Source of the DNA: Chrysopilus asiliformis
Lineage: Eukaryota; Arthropoda; Insecta; Diptera; Rhagionidae
NCBI GenBank assembly: GCA_964034945.1
Contig: OZ035963.1
Coordinates: forward strand, 41,005,090 to 41,069,089
Direction of reading: 5' to 3'
DNA: 64,000 bases
Shown: one piece after another, positions 46,042-56,533 of the stretch
How the letters are laid out: every line of letters begins with the position of its first letter
How positions within the stretch are numbered: the stretch's first letter is position 1
Translations under genes and position numbers: made by a program
Notes under the pieces: generated by a model
Told to the model about the DNA's origin: nothing
Database searches by the model: none
Seen by the model: only the letters and a program-made list of their open reading frames with translations

Positions 46042-47086
46042 CGTGGCCATCGTAAGAACGGGCCAGAGGCATGATAAATGTCAAACGATGTGACGTCATC
46101 ATTTACTACTTGGTAGTTTATCGTTGACAGCTGTGCCGGTTGAACGCGTGCGCTTTTTGCTTCGCCGAAATAGTAGCAAAAACGTTTAATTTCATTGTTT
46201 TTTCGATGAGTGTCTTTATTTTATAGACTTAGTTATGCGTGGATTGTGAATTACATTGAATTTTCACCGAAAAAGTTGTATTTTCAGTGAAATTATTTGT
46301 AACCTCAAAAGTGAACTGTGAGATGTGAAAATCTTTAAAAACAAATAAATAACAAAAAATTATAGAAAAATTCACAAATCAAGTGTATAAATCTAGTGCT
46401 ACCTCTTTTCATTTATGTTTTCCACAATTTGGAATAACATTTCATGTTTGTTTTGTAGAAATGCCGCGAACTTGTTGTGTCGCGAAATGTAGCTCTACGC
46501 ACAAAACAAATAATCTATTTTCTTTTTCCAAATGTCAATAAAAGTGATAAGTGTGAATAAAAGTGATGTGAAATAGGTGCCAGATTAAAATGATGAATGT
46601 GATGACCGGATTTTTAATCCAAGAATTCTAAGAAAATTCATACGGAATGGACTTCGTATATCATCGTAATTAACTAAATATTATATGTTAGAGCCAACTT
46701 TTCCTATTTTTTTATAGATTTTCCAAGCAATTTAAATATATAATGCAAGAAAAAAAATCCTTACATAAAAAAACATTGAAATGAAAAGAAAAAAAATTTT
46801 CTTTTCGAGTTTCATTTTCGGCGGCTGAAAAGTGTTCGAGTAAATTTCCGAAAATGAATAATAAATATTTGATCGAAATCGAGTTAGCTGATACCGCTTC
46901 AAACATTTCCGTGCTTTTGACTTTCGATTCGAGTTCCCTGATAAGGCCCTGGAATATTTAATAAACGTGACGAATCGAGTATTAACTGCTTTGCTATTGC
47001 ATTTTTCCCATTTGATAAGTAGTTTCTATGTAGTATTCTGTGACGTCATTACTTTTGCCATCCGGCCCGTACTTACGATGGCCACG
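46042..47086 (+). mobile_element. P-like non-autonomous element, TSD GCTGAAT
   Basis: CGTGGCCATCGTAAGAACGG at 46042 is mirrored by GTACTTACGATGGCCACG ending at 47086. GCTGAAT flanks it at 46035-46041 and 47087-47093. The 7-8 bp duplication plus an internal THAP-type exon start indicate the P superfamily. It sits inside the Tc1 transposase coding sequence, whose frame matches on both sides of the duplication. Confidence 0.78.
46461..46541 (+). pseudogene. THAP zinc-finger start exon remnant
   Basis: ATGCCGCGAACTTGTTGTGT opens a 26-codon frame MPRTCCVAKCSSTHK...LFSFSK, matching the beginning of the C2CH THAP finger (M-P-x-C-x-V/A-x-x-C). It follows a splice-acceptor-like TTGTTTTGTAG. The rest of the finger and the transposase are absent. 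Confidence 0.6.
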
Positions 47087-47879
47087 GCTGAATGGAATAT
47101 GCCGCTTCGATGGGTATTCCAACACGATAATGACCCGAAACACACGGTCACAGATTTCTTGGCAGAGAAAAAAGTTGAAGTTCTCAATTGGCCGTCGCAA
47201 TCACCAGACTTGCATCACATTGAAAATCTCTTTGGGATTCTTAAACGACAAGTGGCTTTGGAAACAAGCTAGAACTGTTTCAAACATTAAAACAAGAATG
47301 GAAAAAGATACATGAAACCACAATTACGATGTGTTGCACAGCACTATATATAGCAATCAAAAGTGAAATTTCAACCATTCAAAGTGCTGTAACTCTGAAA
47401 CTACTGCAAATATAAATCTGAAATTTTGGATTTTTAACCAGTTAGATTACCCAAATTTGAAAAAAAAATCGAGATAAAAAAAATTTTACACGTTCAGTGG
47501 ATATGGTTTATCAAATTATAAAAAAACTAGTAAATTAAAGTAATGCTAACACAAAATATATATGGTAAAAAAATATTTATACAAAAGTTTTATATGGTTT
47601 TGTTCAAAAAAAAATTGACATAGATATTTTATTTCGCCAAATAATATTTCCCTGACTCTGAGTAATAGGGACAACATTTGATACATATTGTAATGGGCCC
47701 GGATGGTTTCGTCTGGATATTTTATAAAGGAAAAATTTAAAACGGTAATAACAGTAGAAAAAAAAATTAATTATCACTTGAAGAGACGAAATATATATAT
47801 AATTGAATTTCGGTTTTTCGGGAAAAACTGGATACATCTTAGACTGTAAATAGCCCAGCCAGTTGGTGTCACCATTACG

Positions 47880-48347
47880 AGAAATAACGCGACAATTTCT
47901 TGCAACAGAGCCATTGCTGGGATGGCTGTGTGGCAAGTGGCACTGTCTTGTTGGAACCACATATTGTCCACATCCATAGCCTACAATTTCGGCCACAAAA
48001 AATCCGTCATCATGACGCGAGAGCTTCGTGAGATGTTCAATTCCTGAAAGCGATGACGAATTTAGGTCCACAGAGACTCGGTCACACTATCACGCACTGA
48101 TGCAATGGTTGCGAGCTATACGAAGATGCACTGGTGCTGTCACATCTGCAACCGATCGGTTTTGCTCGAATTTATGCAGGATATTCAAATCTATTTTTTT
48201 TATCGCCCATTTTCCTAATAGGCTTGGATAACCTTAAAGCGATGTTCCACTGTGTACGTATTTGTGGCTCAAATTGTAATGAACTCACATTGAGAAATGT
48301 AAAAACAAAAAAGAATAAACATGTGAAACACTTTTTGGGACACCCTT
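47880..48347 (-). pseudogene. mariner-type transposase fragment
   Basis: On the minus strand MTDFLWPKL, a stop, then MDVDNMWFQQDSATCHTA match the second-aspartate region of the better preserved copy at 57261-58013 (VDDLWFQQDGATCHIA). Downstream text decays. Its right end GGGACACCCTT, followed by TA at 48348-48349, is a typical mariner terminus. The left terminus was not found. Confidence 0.7.
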
Positions 48348-48408
48348 TATACCAGTGGCGTGGCGTGAGTTTGGAAGTTGCGGATGCAAGTTTTAATTGT
48401 TTGGAATT

Positions 48409-48747
48409 TTAGTGCCAACTTACGTATTTTTTGTGTCTTTCGACAGCTGTATTCAAATTATTTAAATCGCTGTAACTTACAGATTGCCAAACGTTGTTAT
48501 CCTTCGAAAAAAGTAAACAAGGCCAACAAAATAACTTTTGCTTATTTGCACAACCGCAAAGCCAATTAAAATCTTCGTAAACTTTGACCGAAAATCGTCT
48601 CGTACAACTTTTATTTACTGTTGTTATATTTAACTTTGGTTTTGGTCTCCCGCGATCAAGAATATTTTGTTTTTCAGAAAAAGAGCGCGAACTAAATGAT
48701 TGTTTTAATAAGCTATCGATTACACAACAATCTGCCATTTTTACCAA
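48409..48747 (-). pseudogene. hAT transposase N-terminus (TTF zinc finger)
   Basis: 112-codon frame with RSFSEKQNILDRGRPKPKL, then YEDFNWLCGCANKQKLFCWPCLLFS...VW.SVSYSDLNNLNTAVERHKK. The C-x-C...C-x-x-C...H pattern is the TTF-type finger at the start of ZMYM-like hAT transposases. It stops just before the left TIR, so the RNase H-like catalytic domain has been deleted. Confidence 0.72.
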
Positions 48748-49471
48748 ACTATTGAAATCACAAAAATCACATAATAAAAAGACATGCTAATAAATAAACA
48801 ATTTAAGACACTACTCACTACGCATGCAGAAACGCTACTACCAATTTGCCTTAATGCATTTTTTTTACTTATTTTTACTCGGAAGCAACGATTCGAATTG
48901 CTTATTTCACCTATTCCTGTTGCATATGACATTACGAGGCAAAAGAGAAATGATCGCCCGAAAGAAATTTTTATTTCTGGAATGGTTTTTTTAAACGTGA
49001 AAACCGCGTATTTTTTCTTCAAAAAGGTATGAATATTAAATATAGGATTATTCAAAACAATATCATCTAAATGTCCTCCAAAAAAACTTTTTAAATACGG
49101 ATCTTAGTTTTTTAGTTATTTAAATAAAAGCGCAAATTATTTGACTTCTGCTGAGGTGGAAGCAATTTTTATTTTGCATCCACATTCTCTCTTTTCTCCA
49201 GTCGTTAACATAGTTTTTCATCTCTTAAAGTTTAGTTTTATCTCTCTTCGTACAAAACTCATAGATGCAACAATAATTTCTGCTTCCACACAGTTCCAAA
49301 GGCAAGTTAAGAAATTCTCTCTTTTTTTTTAAGGCATTCGCGGTTATCACGACTGTATGATAAAATGCATTTTGTGCCGTACTGAAGCTACAAACGGCAC
49401 AAAACAGTAACTCTAAGTTGGCTCACCCTTTACAATAAACTCAAACTATGATCGAATTTTGAAAAAAAAGC

Positions 49472-49544
49472 AAGGTGTCTGTCTCGTAGAGACGGCCAGA
49501 AGACGTGGATCCGCCTACAACGATCGCAAATAGATCTTTAAGTA
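49472..49544. repeat. 73-bp inverted repeat, right arm
   Basis: AAGGTGTCTGTCTCGTAGAG... to GATCTTTAAGT, the reverse complement of 45628-45700. Confidence 0.7.
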
Positions 49545-50009
49545 AGAAATTTTAGTGAAAAGGAAACTAAAGAAACAATTTGATTGACCGTAATGTTACG
49601 GGATTTGACTTTCCGTTTGGTGAATTTTGGCATCTTGTACCTAAAAATCAAATTGCACTTGCAACACAACGAACAATGTTTAATAGGGCATTTTCATAAA
49701 TGTACTCGGAACTTACGCAAATTGCACAAAACATTTTCTTCGTAAACTAAACGAATAACAAGTAAACTAAACGAATAACATAAACTGGGTTATTTATTAA
49801 GAAAAATCTTTTGTGTTATTTTTTAATCAAAAATTTTTTTTTGCAGAACTTGAATTTATGAAAACGCCCATAGATAAAAAACAAATAAAAATAAAATAAA
49901 ATTACACGATACGTCATCGGCAAGAAATTCTTATACGATTCAATGGGAATTTTCCCTTTTTATATGAAATATTATTGAAATTAGCGCACACACAAGCAGA
50001 TGATGGCTG

Positions 50010-50556
50010 CTGTTGGGTATGATGCACACACACATATAAGTATGCATTTCATTAGTAAGAGAGCGATATCTCGGTCCCAGCATTAAAGTTGTGTTCTCAA
50101 AGCAAATTAAAACCATAATTTTTTTCTCGTTCTTTGGAGCGTTTTACTGAAATTCTGAATTTCGTTTTCTCGAGAGTGATTTTTATTTTCAATTTTTTTC
50201 AATTCCTCCAAAGCGAATTGAACCGAAATAATATGAATAGCCAGAATCAGAACAACCCATTTAGAGAAGAGAAACAATCAAGTTCTATATGAGATTCAAT
50301 ACACACAAAGAAAGCATAAAAAGAGTATACATGTGAAATCTGTACTGCAAGCAGCAGACATAGCATAACAGCGGAGTAAAAATTTTGATTTTGCTTTTTA
50401 AAAACATAATTGAACATAGTTTAACATAACAACATACCCTATACAATGCTTTAATGTAGCCCTCATCTTATATCACAGGTTTTGTTCAGATATCACCACA
50501 AACTATCGAGTTTCATCGATTGCAAATTTGTTATCATGGCAGCAAGCCGATTTTCT
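50010..50556 (-). repeat. inverted-repeat arm, right
   Basis: Counterpart of 44584-45125; ends GTTATCATGGCAGCAAG at 50546 then CCGATTTT. Moderately diverged, so old. Confidence 0.7.
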
Positions 50557-50702
50557 AATTTGTACCCCCATTACCAAAATCCAAGACGTATCCACGTCAA
50601 AAAATTTTCAACTTAAAAACTCAGTTACCAATATTTTTGTGAGATTTGTAAGGGATGCAATGCATCCCTTGCATCTAATGACGCCACGCCCCTGCATTAT
50701 AC

Positions 50703-51229
50703 ATATATAGAAATAAGGATTCGACATCCTCCTTAGTTATGGATTTCAGTCGTACCGATTTTAATGATTTTTTATTTAATCGAATCTAAAAATTCCCAAT
50801 TTTCACTTCTTTTACTATACTAGATAACTAGAGAGTAATCGGACGTGTACAAATGACCGACAAGCTGAAAAACGATCACGGAAAACTTTAAAAAGTTTAT
50901 CATTGTTACAAATAATTACCAAAATAACTGAAATCGGTTTATATAAGTAAAAAACTCATGTGTGGAGTATAAAAAATGGAAATCGTACTTGGTTGTTTTA
51001 ATAAATTTAAGAAATGTTAAGCGACTGCTTTAATCTCGTGAAAAAACTGTTCTAACTGGCCTAACAAAATGTTCTAATAGTAGTTAGTAGGGCGGTCTAT
51101 TGCGATTGACTACTCTCTAGATTATAGGCTCTCTAATTGTGTATATTATGAAAACATTTGTTGACTGACTTGTCAATGCCTCGCCAAACCTTGGGCGCTA
51201 GAAAATTTTCACAGTATGTACCTTTCATG
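50703..51229. other. unannotated spacer
   Basis: No gene, RNA or repeat boundary could be supported. The sequence CTAGATAACTAGAGAGTAATC at about 50820 has a loosely mirrored partner (GATTGACTACTCTCTAG) at 51105-51121. Confidence 0.35.
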
Positions 51230-51540
51230 AAAGTAGGGCACAGATCTATCAGTTTTCGATCAGTCGCGACTGTTACGGTAGTTGTCTATTTTCCATCAGT
51301 TTTTTACGTCTAGTTAAGCCAGTGGTTCTTAACCGGTGCTCCACGGACCACTGGTGCGAGCTTGTTGCAAGTGCTCCGCGAAATTATGAAACCCGAAATT
51401 TAAAGTTGGCTCATCTACTGCATGTGATTTTTTTTACTTATTTATTTATTTACGATATAACTACAGTACAGAAAAAAAAAATCCATTTACACTATAGCTC
51501 TAAATACTTAAAATTTTGTTTTTGACAGATGTTTTAAAAT

Positions 51541-52014
51541 TTAAATAACTGCAGTCAAAAGAACCAACAAATCATGGTTTCGTTGCAATCTAATAATTGG
51601 AGAATTATAATATATGTTGCTCGTAGTACCCTGTGGCATAAATATGTTTTTATTTCTGGAATTGAAAGTTGGAACTCTTATTTTTATATCTTGTCGTAAT
51701 GAAGTTGAAAGTAGATCGTGCATGACTTTAAAAAGTGTACATTCGTCAAGACAAATTCGACGTTTTTCAAGAGACTGCATGTGGAGATGCTCTAATCTTC
51801 TTTCATAATTCAAATATTTTTTTATTTATTCTTAATAGGACACTTTTAGTGAATTTCCTCTGAACAGATTCAATAGTTAATTTGTGATTTTCGTTATAAG
51901 GATTCCATACAACCGAGCAATATTCTAGTATGCTTCTTACTAAAGAATTATAAAGTAAAATACTTGTATTTATGTTGTTTAGAGACATGAGTTGCACTAA
52001 TAAATACGCAAGAC
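51541..52014 (-). pseudogene. LINE RT C-terminal fragment
   Basis: On the minus strand, LYNSLVRSILEYCSVVWNPYNENHKLTIESVQRKF followed, after a frameshift, by NYERRLEHLHMQSLEKRRICLDECTLFKVMHDLL: the conserved thumb/C-terminal region of non-LTR reverse transcriptases. The frame can be followed across the TTAA site into about 55861-55890, showing that the 52019-55856 element inserted into it. Confidence 0.75.
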
Positions 52015-52693
52015 TTAAGTGCACACGATATGATCACTATTCAGATTTTTGAGCAAAAAAGTGTCCCAAACGTGTTCATATCGTCTGAACACCATATTTT
52101 TGTGTTCATACGCATGAACACAAGGCATATGAACACATTTGAACATACCGTGAGCAAACGTATGAACACGACCTGTTCATACCGTGTGAACACTATTTTG
52201 GGACCGTATGAGCACGGTTTGTAAAATTCGGACGTACGATCACAGATATGAACACACTGTAACATTTGAACATGGGCTAAATTTTCAACATGTTCAAATG
52301 TAAAATTTTGAGACAAATTTGTACGTAAATTGGTGTTTCCTGGTTTTTATTTGGGTCTAGTAAGTTTTTGATTATTTTTTCGACAGTTTTGTTTCAATTT
52401 GTTGTGTTGTGTGCAAAAAAATGAGCTGTGAAGAATACGACGGGGCGGTGCAATGGAGGACGATGGGAGTCCTGGGGCCACTTCATGTAAAATTTCTTCG
52501 ACCAGAAAGTCGAACGATTTTTTTAGTCGAAGAAAACTGATATTGAGTTCATGTAATTCCTTCGACCACGAATTAGGCATTGCCTAATGTCGTATATACT
52601 AGAATCCGACTAATTAGGCCATTTGAGCTGTCAAAATCGAAGAGTCGCGCGAAAGTATTTTCAATTTTCTGTAATCACGGGAAAATTTTAAAA

Positions 52694-53944
52694 ATGTTTT
52701 TTGACAGTGAGAGCAGTGATGAGGAATCTTTAAAGGACTTAACGGCTGAAAGAAGACGTCTGAGGGATATTAGCAACCCTTTAACATTGGCAGAAACAGA
52801 GTATGATTATGTGAAATATGAATATTTTTTAGATATGAATTGTGATTCTTTGAAATATTTCAGCTTTAAAATGAGGTTTAGGGTTTCCAAGGACATCTTT
52901 AACTACATTTTAAACACGATTGAGACACCAATAACCAGCAGAAACACCAGTGTACCAACAATAATAAAGTTAGCAACGACTTTAAAATTATTGGCCAGTG
53001 GCAGTTACCAATCTTCTGTCGGTGACGATTTTACGTTGGCATTGGCGCATAATACAGTGTCTGTCGTGTTTGATGATATGCTGCAGCGTTTGGAGGCTTT
53101 GTGTCCAACGTGGATAAAATTACATGAAGAAAATTTCAGTGCTACTAAGGAATATTTCTTTGCAAAATATAACTTTCCCGGCATTATTGGTTGCATTGAT
53201 GGTACCCACATTGGGTTATTGAAGCCTTCAAGCAATGAACATATGTTTTACAACAGAAAAGGGTTCCATAGCATTAATGCAATGGTGGTAAGTATACAGA
53301 TATTTAAAAAAAAAGATCTGATGTTACTGTATTTATAGATTTGCGATCAAAGGGGAAATATAAGTGCAGTCAATGCCTTGTACGGTGGAGCTGCGCATGA
53401 TTCCTTCGTGTGGAATATGTCTACCGAGCGTGAATATTTGAAACAAAGATATCTTGAAGGAGACGAAAATTCTTGGCTTTTGGGTAAATTATAAATTCTC
53501 TAAAAGCTTCTCATGTAATCCAACAATCGACAGAAAAAACATTTTTAATCAACCTGATGTTTAGGAGACAGCGGGTATCCAAATGAACCCTTTCTCATCT
53601 CACCGTACCGGGCAGTTGCAGAAGATACAAGAGAGGCTAAATTTAATTATATACACGCCCAGGTAAGGAGCTGCGTGGAACGAGCAATTGGAGTTTTAAA
53701 AGGTCGATGGCGGATTTTGCTCGTTGAAAGGAAGTGTCGATATGCTCCGGAAAAATTAATCAAAATAATAAATGTGTGTGTCGCACTCCACAATATGAGC
53801 ATCAAATACAACATTTCTGACAGCGACATTGATATAACTTTTGATCAGCGATTCGAAAGTCCTGCGAATGATCTACATTATGAAAATGAAAATTTGAAGG
53901 AAAAAGGCAAAAGGATTAGAAATACAATTAAAAACATATTATAA
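52694..53944 (+). CDS. Harbinger transposase (DDE_Tnp_4), three exons
   Basis: Proposed exons 52694-53287, 53339-53483 and 53565-53944 give 372 codons, the usual HARBI1 size. Introns are 51 and 81 bp with GTAAGT...TTATAG and GTAAAT...TTTAG borders and restore frame. Start chosen at MFFDSESSDEESL because such acidic starts are typical; an upstream in-frame ATG at 52580 exists. Residues about 20-130 form the helical DNA-binding part. The nuclease has GCIDGTHI (first D), GDSGYP (second D) and SCVERAIGVLKGRWRIL (E), so the DDE triad is complete. It ends with a basic KGKRIRNTIKNIL tail. It cuts and pastes the element, normally with the Myb-like partner encoded opposite. No disabling change was seen. 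Confidence 0.88.
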
Positions 53945-54123
53945 TTAAAAATATAGAATTAATAAAAATCAAACAAAAACATACTTCATTATAAAAAAAA
54001 CCATAATGTTAAAAAACAACATTATTTATAAACAATAAAACGAAAACGTAATTCATTTTGAGCATATTAAATTAATCAGATCCATTTAAATAAAAAACAT
54101 CAGACTTATTTAAAAAAAAATTT

Positions 54124-55089
54124 TTAAAGTTGTAGCAGTCTTTCCTCGAGCTCATTTTTTGATAACATCAGCTCTAATTTTCTTTGTTTATATTTTAACT
54201 TTTCAATTTCATTCTTATTTTCCTGTGCCCATTTCTCTTTTAAACAATTAAGTTTTTCTGTTTTGACCTCTCTTATTTTCTTTTTTTCCTCGACAAGTTC
54301 TTCCAAAAGTTCATTTGTTCTCTTAACACCCTGGACATAGTCTTGGAATAAATCGAGTTTTTTAGTTTTGTCCTTTTGCTTCGTGTTTATTTTAATATTT
54401 TCTGTTGGTATTTCTGGCATTGGAGCAGGTTTTTTTGGAACTGAAGAAGATTTTTCAATAGATTCGCTGGTCGTCTCTTCCTCTGGGAAAGTGAGATTAT
54501 GATTTGTATCATCAAATTCGTTGTCGTAGTATGGCGTTGAATAATATGCCCCAAACGTACTCCCATCTAAACCATTCACCACCACTTCAAGTCCAGCAGA
54601 CTCCATTAAAGATTCTTCCAGATCGGACAATTTTTTTGTCTCGTTTGGACCTCCCCCAGTTTTGGACAAACTTAGTTTGTTGCTTTTAAGTTTCAATTTA
54701 AGTTTATATTTCATGTCACTCCATACCTGAAACATATGTTTAAGTAAATACGAAAAAATGAATTTGGTTGAAAATACTTTTTTCCAGTCATTGGTGGTTT
54801 TCACAGGAGGACCATTTGAATTTAAAGTCCGAGTCAATTCTTGCCACAATTTGTTTGCCATCACTCTCCCGTTAGAACATTTAAGGGGCCCCTTGGCCAA
54901 ATCTGAGTGTTTCTCCATATATTCAGCCAACAACTTTTTTTGGGCTTGATTAATACCGGTGGACGGAAGTTGCTTCTCTTGGCTTATTTTATTGGAATTC
55001 GCCCTGAAATCAACGCATTATATATAAATTTCATATTAAATCATAGATATAATTAAAGTTTTTCGCAAAAAATGCCACTATACTCACAT
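54124..55089 (-). CDS. Myb/SANT-like Harbinger accessory protein, introns inferred
   Basis: The minus-strand frame 54933-54124 gives 269 residues. A 51-bp in-frame intron (54777-54727, GTATTT...TTTCAG) probably removes 17 of them. The open frame also runs upstream to a splice acceptor (GATTTCAG, exon from 55003), and the donor GTGAGT at 55087 follows AT, so splicing would create the start codon ATG across the junction, giving MANSNKIS... and 276 codons in total. The N-terminal 90 residues (QKKLLAEYMEKHSDLAKG...LWQELTRTLNS...NDWKKVWSDMKYKLK) have the tryptophan spacing of Myb/SANT-like (zeste/MSANTD type) domains. The C-terminal 80 residues are a long charged coiled coil. Such proteins carry the transposase to the nucleus and to the element ends. 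Confidence 0.8.
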
Positions 55090-55266
55090 TTTAACAAATA
55101 TCTTCAGCGAAAACTTTTCTTCGACCTGCTGGACGAATGATATTTCACCATCGACTAAATTTGATTTTATCGTTCGACCAAAAAGGTCGAAAATTTGATA
55201 CATGAACCCAATTTCGGAAATGGTCGAAAAATTGTGGTCGAAGTAAGTTACATGAAGCCACCCCTG

Positions 55267-55562
55267 TTTTGCAATGAGCGGCCCCACCAAAGCAAGGAGA
55301 TTATCAAATTGATCGGCTGTCATGCGCAAGAAATTGTGAAATAACTGCGGCACCTCTGCTCGCAATTTGAGGTATAATTTTGCACCAAATCCTTCTCGTT
55401 CGCAAGCCCCGACCCAATTCTTCGTCCAAATTTGCGCTTCTTCCTTGGCAATTCCTCTTGGTTGTCGTCGTCGCTGCTCTCGAATATATACGCGGCCAAT
55501 ATTATAGCAAGGCTAATTATCTTCAGCTTGCATTTCAAATTAGTTTTCACAAAACCAAACAA
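55267..55562 (-). pseudogene. second Harbinger-like transposase, N-terminal relic
   Basis: Minus-strand pieces ESSDDDNQEELPRKKRKFG and, in another frame, EVPQLFHNFLRMTADQFDNLLALVGPLIAKQ match the start of a different HARBI1-like transposase. The text resumes on the other side of the intact Harbinger (52471 downward) with DSHR, exactly at the CTG duplication, then degenerates. The catalytic domain is missing. Confidence 0.7.
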
Positions 55563-56272
55563 AAACGAAATGAAAAGTTGCTGTCACTTTTGTGCTCAAA
55601 TGTTTTTAAAAATTGTTCATATCTGTAATTTGAACAAAACGTTCATATCGTCTGAACAGTGTTCATACGCGCAGAAAAAATATGAACACATTGCATTTGA
55701 GCACATATGAACACACCTAAAAATTTAAAGTTTGGGACAAAATGTTCATATCGTGTGAGCACCTTTCATATATTGTATGAACATATGAGCATTTGAAGCT
55801 AACAAGCAGCATATGCGTATGTTCATAAATATGAACAGTGATCATATCTTGTGCACTTAACTTTACTAATTTAGACGCAGAATTGAGAGTAGCTATATCA
55901 AATATTAGACCTAATATCGCTGAAATCTGTAAAAACCGACAAGCTCAGGTATCACATTAAATGATTTTCGCGTCAAATAAATTTCATTCGAATATATAAT
56001 ATTTTTTTATTTATTTTTTTAATTGATGTTATTTTTAACTGTTATGTAATAATCAGTTTAATTTTTAATAAAAGTTATGTCTGTTAGTTTTTTGACTGTT
56101 TGATTTTTGTGCTCCGCGAATTTTTCTTCTGATCAAAAGTGCTCCCTGATTTTAAAAAGGTTAAGAGTCACTGAGTTAAGCGTTCACATCTATCAGTTGC
56201 GACTGATAGTTTTTTGTGAAAAGTATCCATTCATTTTGGTTGTAGAGTTCGAATAGTGAATTTTCATTGGAT

Positions 56273-56533
56273 TTAGTGACGTATATTTTTAGAAAAACGG
56301 ATACAAACTTTCGAAAGTGTTAATTTTTTTACGCCCTCCTGTGAAGCATTTGGTTTAATTTTCTTTAAGATGTCAGTCAACTCCATGTAGCCGCTTATTT
56401 TTTTCGTTTCTGTAGTAATCCACACTACTGACATCCCATAAAGCCCTATGGGACTTATAACACTATAAATTCCAATAAGAATTGAGTTTTTTCCATTTTT
56501 GCTGATATTATTGTTACACCACGTTTTATACAC
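56273..56533 (-). pseudogene. possible MADF-like fragment
   Basis: 86-codon frame containing YMELTDILKKIKPNASQEGVKK, which resembles the helix spacing of MADF/Myb-like accessory domains (L..I....NAT...VKKK). The match is short and no tryptophans follow, so this is tentative. Confidence 0.25.

Larger units (their letters stand above)
43984..47275 (+). pseudogene. Tc1-like transposase, split by insertions
   Basis: Pieces in order: helix-turn-helix and GRP motif (IKDFSNNGTQSSIAKKYGIN...HLGGRPGKTS, 43984-44190); first catalytic aspartate (LFSDESKFNLF at about 44375) and VKYGGGSVMVWTCFSAHGVG (to 44583); then, after 1.4 kb of inserted repeats, a bridge at about 46015-46041; then, after a P-like element, [16 protein letters not shown] and [20 protein letters not shown] (47087-47275), with the second D and the E of a DDE triad. 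Frameshifts follow. Tc1 transposases cut and paste at TA. This copy cannot function; the element's own TIRs were not found. Confidence 0.8.
48353..50694 (-). mobile_element. hAT element with TTF-type finger, 8-bp TSD
   Basis: CAGTGGCGTGGCGTGA at 48353 is mirrored by TGACGCCACGCCCCTG ending 50694 (two mismatches). The flanks CTTTATAC (48345-48352) and CATTATAC (50695-50702) form an 8-bp duplication with one mismatch. It inserted at the very end of the mariner remnant. Most of the transposase is missing, and later repeats (73-bp arm, long inverted arm) occupy its right half. Confidence 0.75.
52475..55263. mobile_element. Harbinger element, two genes, probably intact
   Basis: 2789 bp. Ends GGGCCACTTCATGTAA (52475) and TTACATGAAGCCACCC (to 55263) with further shared CTTCGACCA, flanked by CTG at 52472-52474 and 55264-55266 (3-bp duplication, as in PIF/Harbinger). 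It holds a DDE transposase gene on the plus strand and a Myb/SANT-like gene on the minus strand, arranged convergently with about 180 bp between stops. It inserted into another Harbinger-like relic. Confidence 0.85.
52019..55856. mobile_element. TIR element with TTAA target duplication
   Basis: GTGCACACGATATGATCACT at 52019 is mirrored by AGTGATCATATCTTGTGCAC ending 55856 (one mismatch), flanked by TTAA at 52015-52018 and 55857-55860. The subterminal regions are full of (G)TTCATATCGT(C/G)TGA(A/G)CAC words. TTAA is the piggyBac/Kolobok target, yet the gene relic inside (55267-55562) looks Harbinger-like; a 3-bp reading of the duplication (TTA or TAA) is possible only if the ends are asymmetric. 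Confidence 0.75.
51321..56173. mobile_element. hAT-like element, TSD AGTTAAGC, filled by later insertions
   Basis: CAGTGGTTCTTAACC at 51321 is mirrored by GGTTAAGAGTCACTG ending 56173; AGTTAAGC is perfectly duplicated at 51313-51320 and 56174-56181. Both ends share GTGCTCC(G)CG words. Its own DNA appears to be only a few hundred bases; no transposase was seen. Confidence 0.88.

Noticed and set aside
47604..48071. 155-codon minus-strand ORF
   Set aside because: It overlaps the mariner relic in another frame; the FQQDSATCHTA match is in the neighbouring frame, so this ORF is a shadow.
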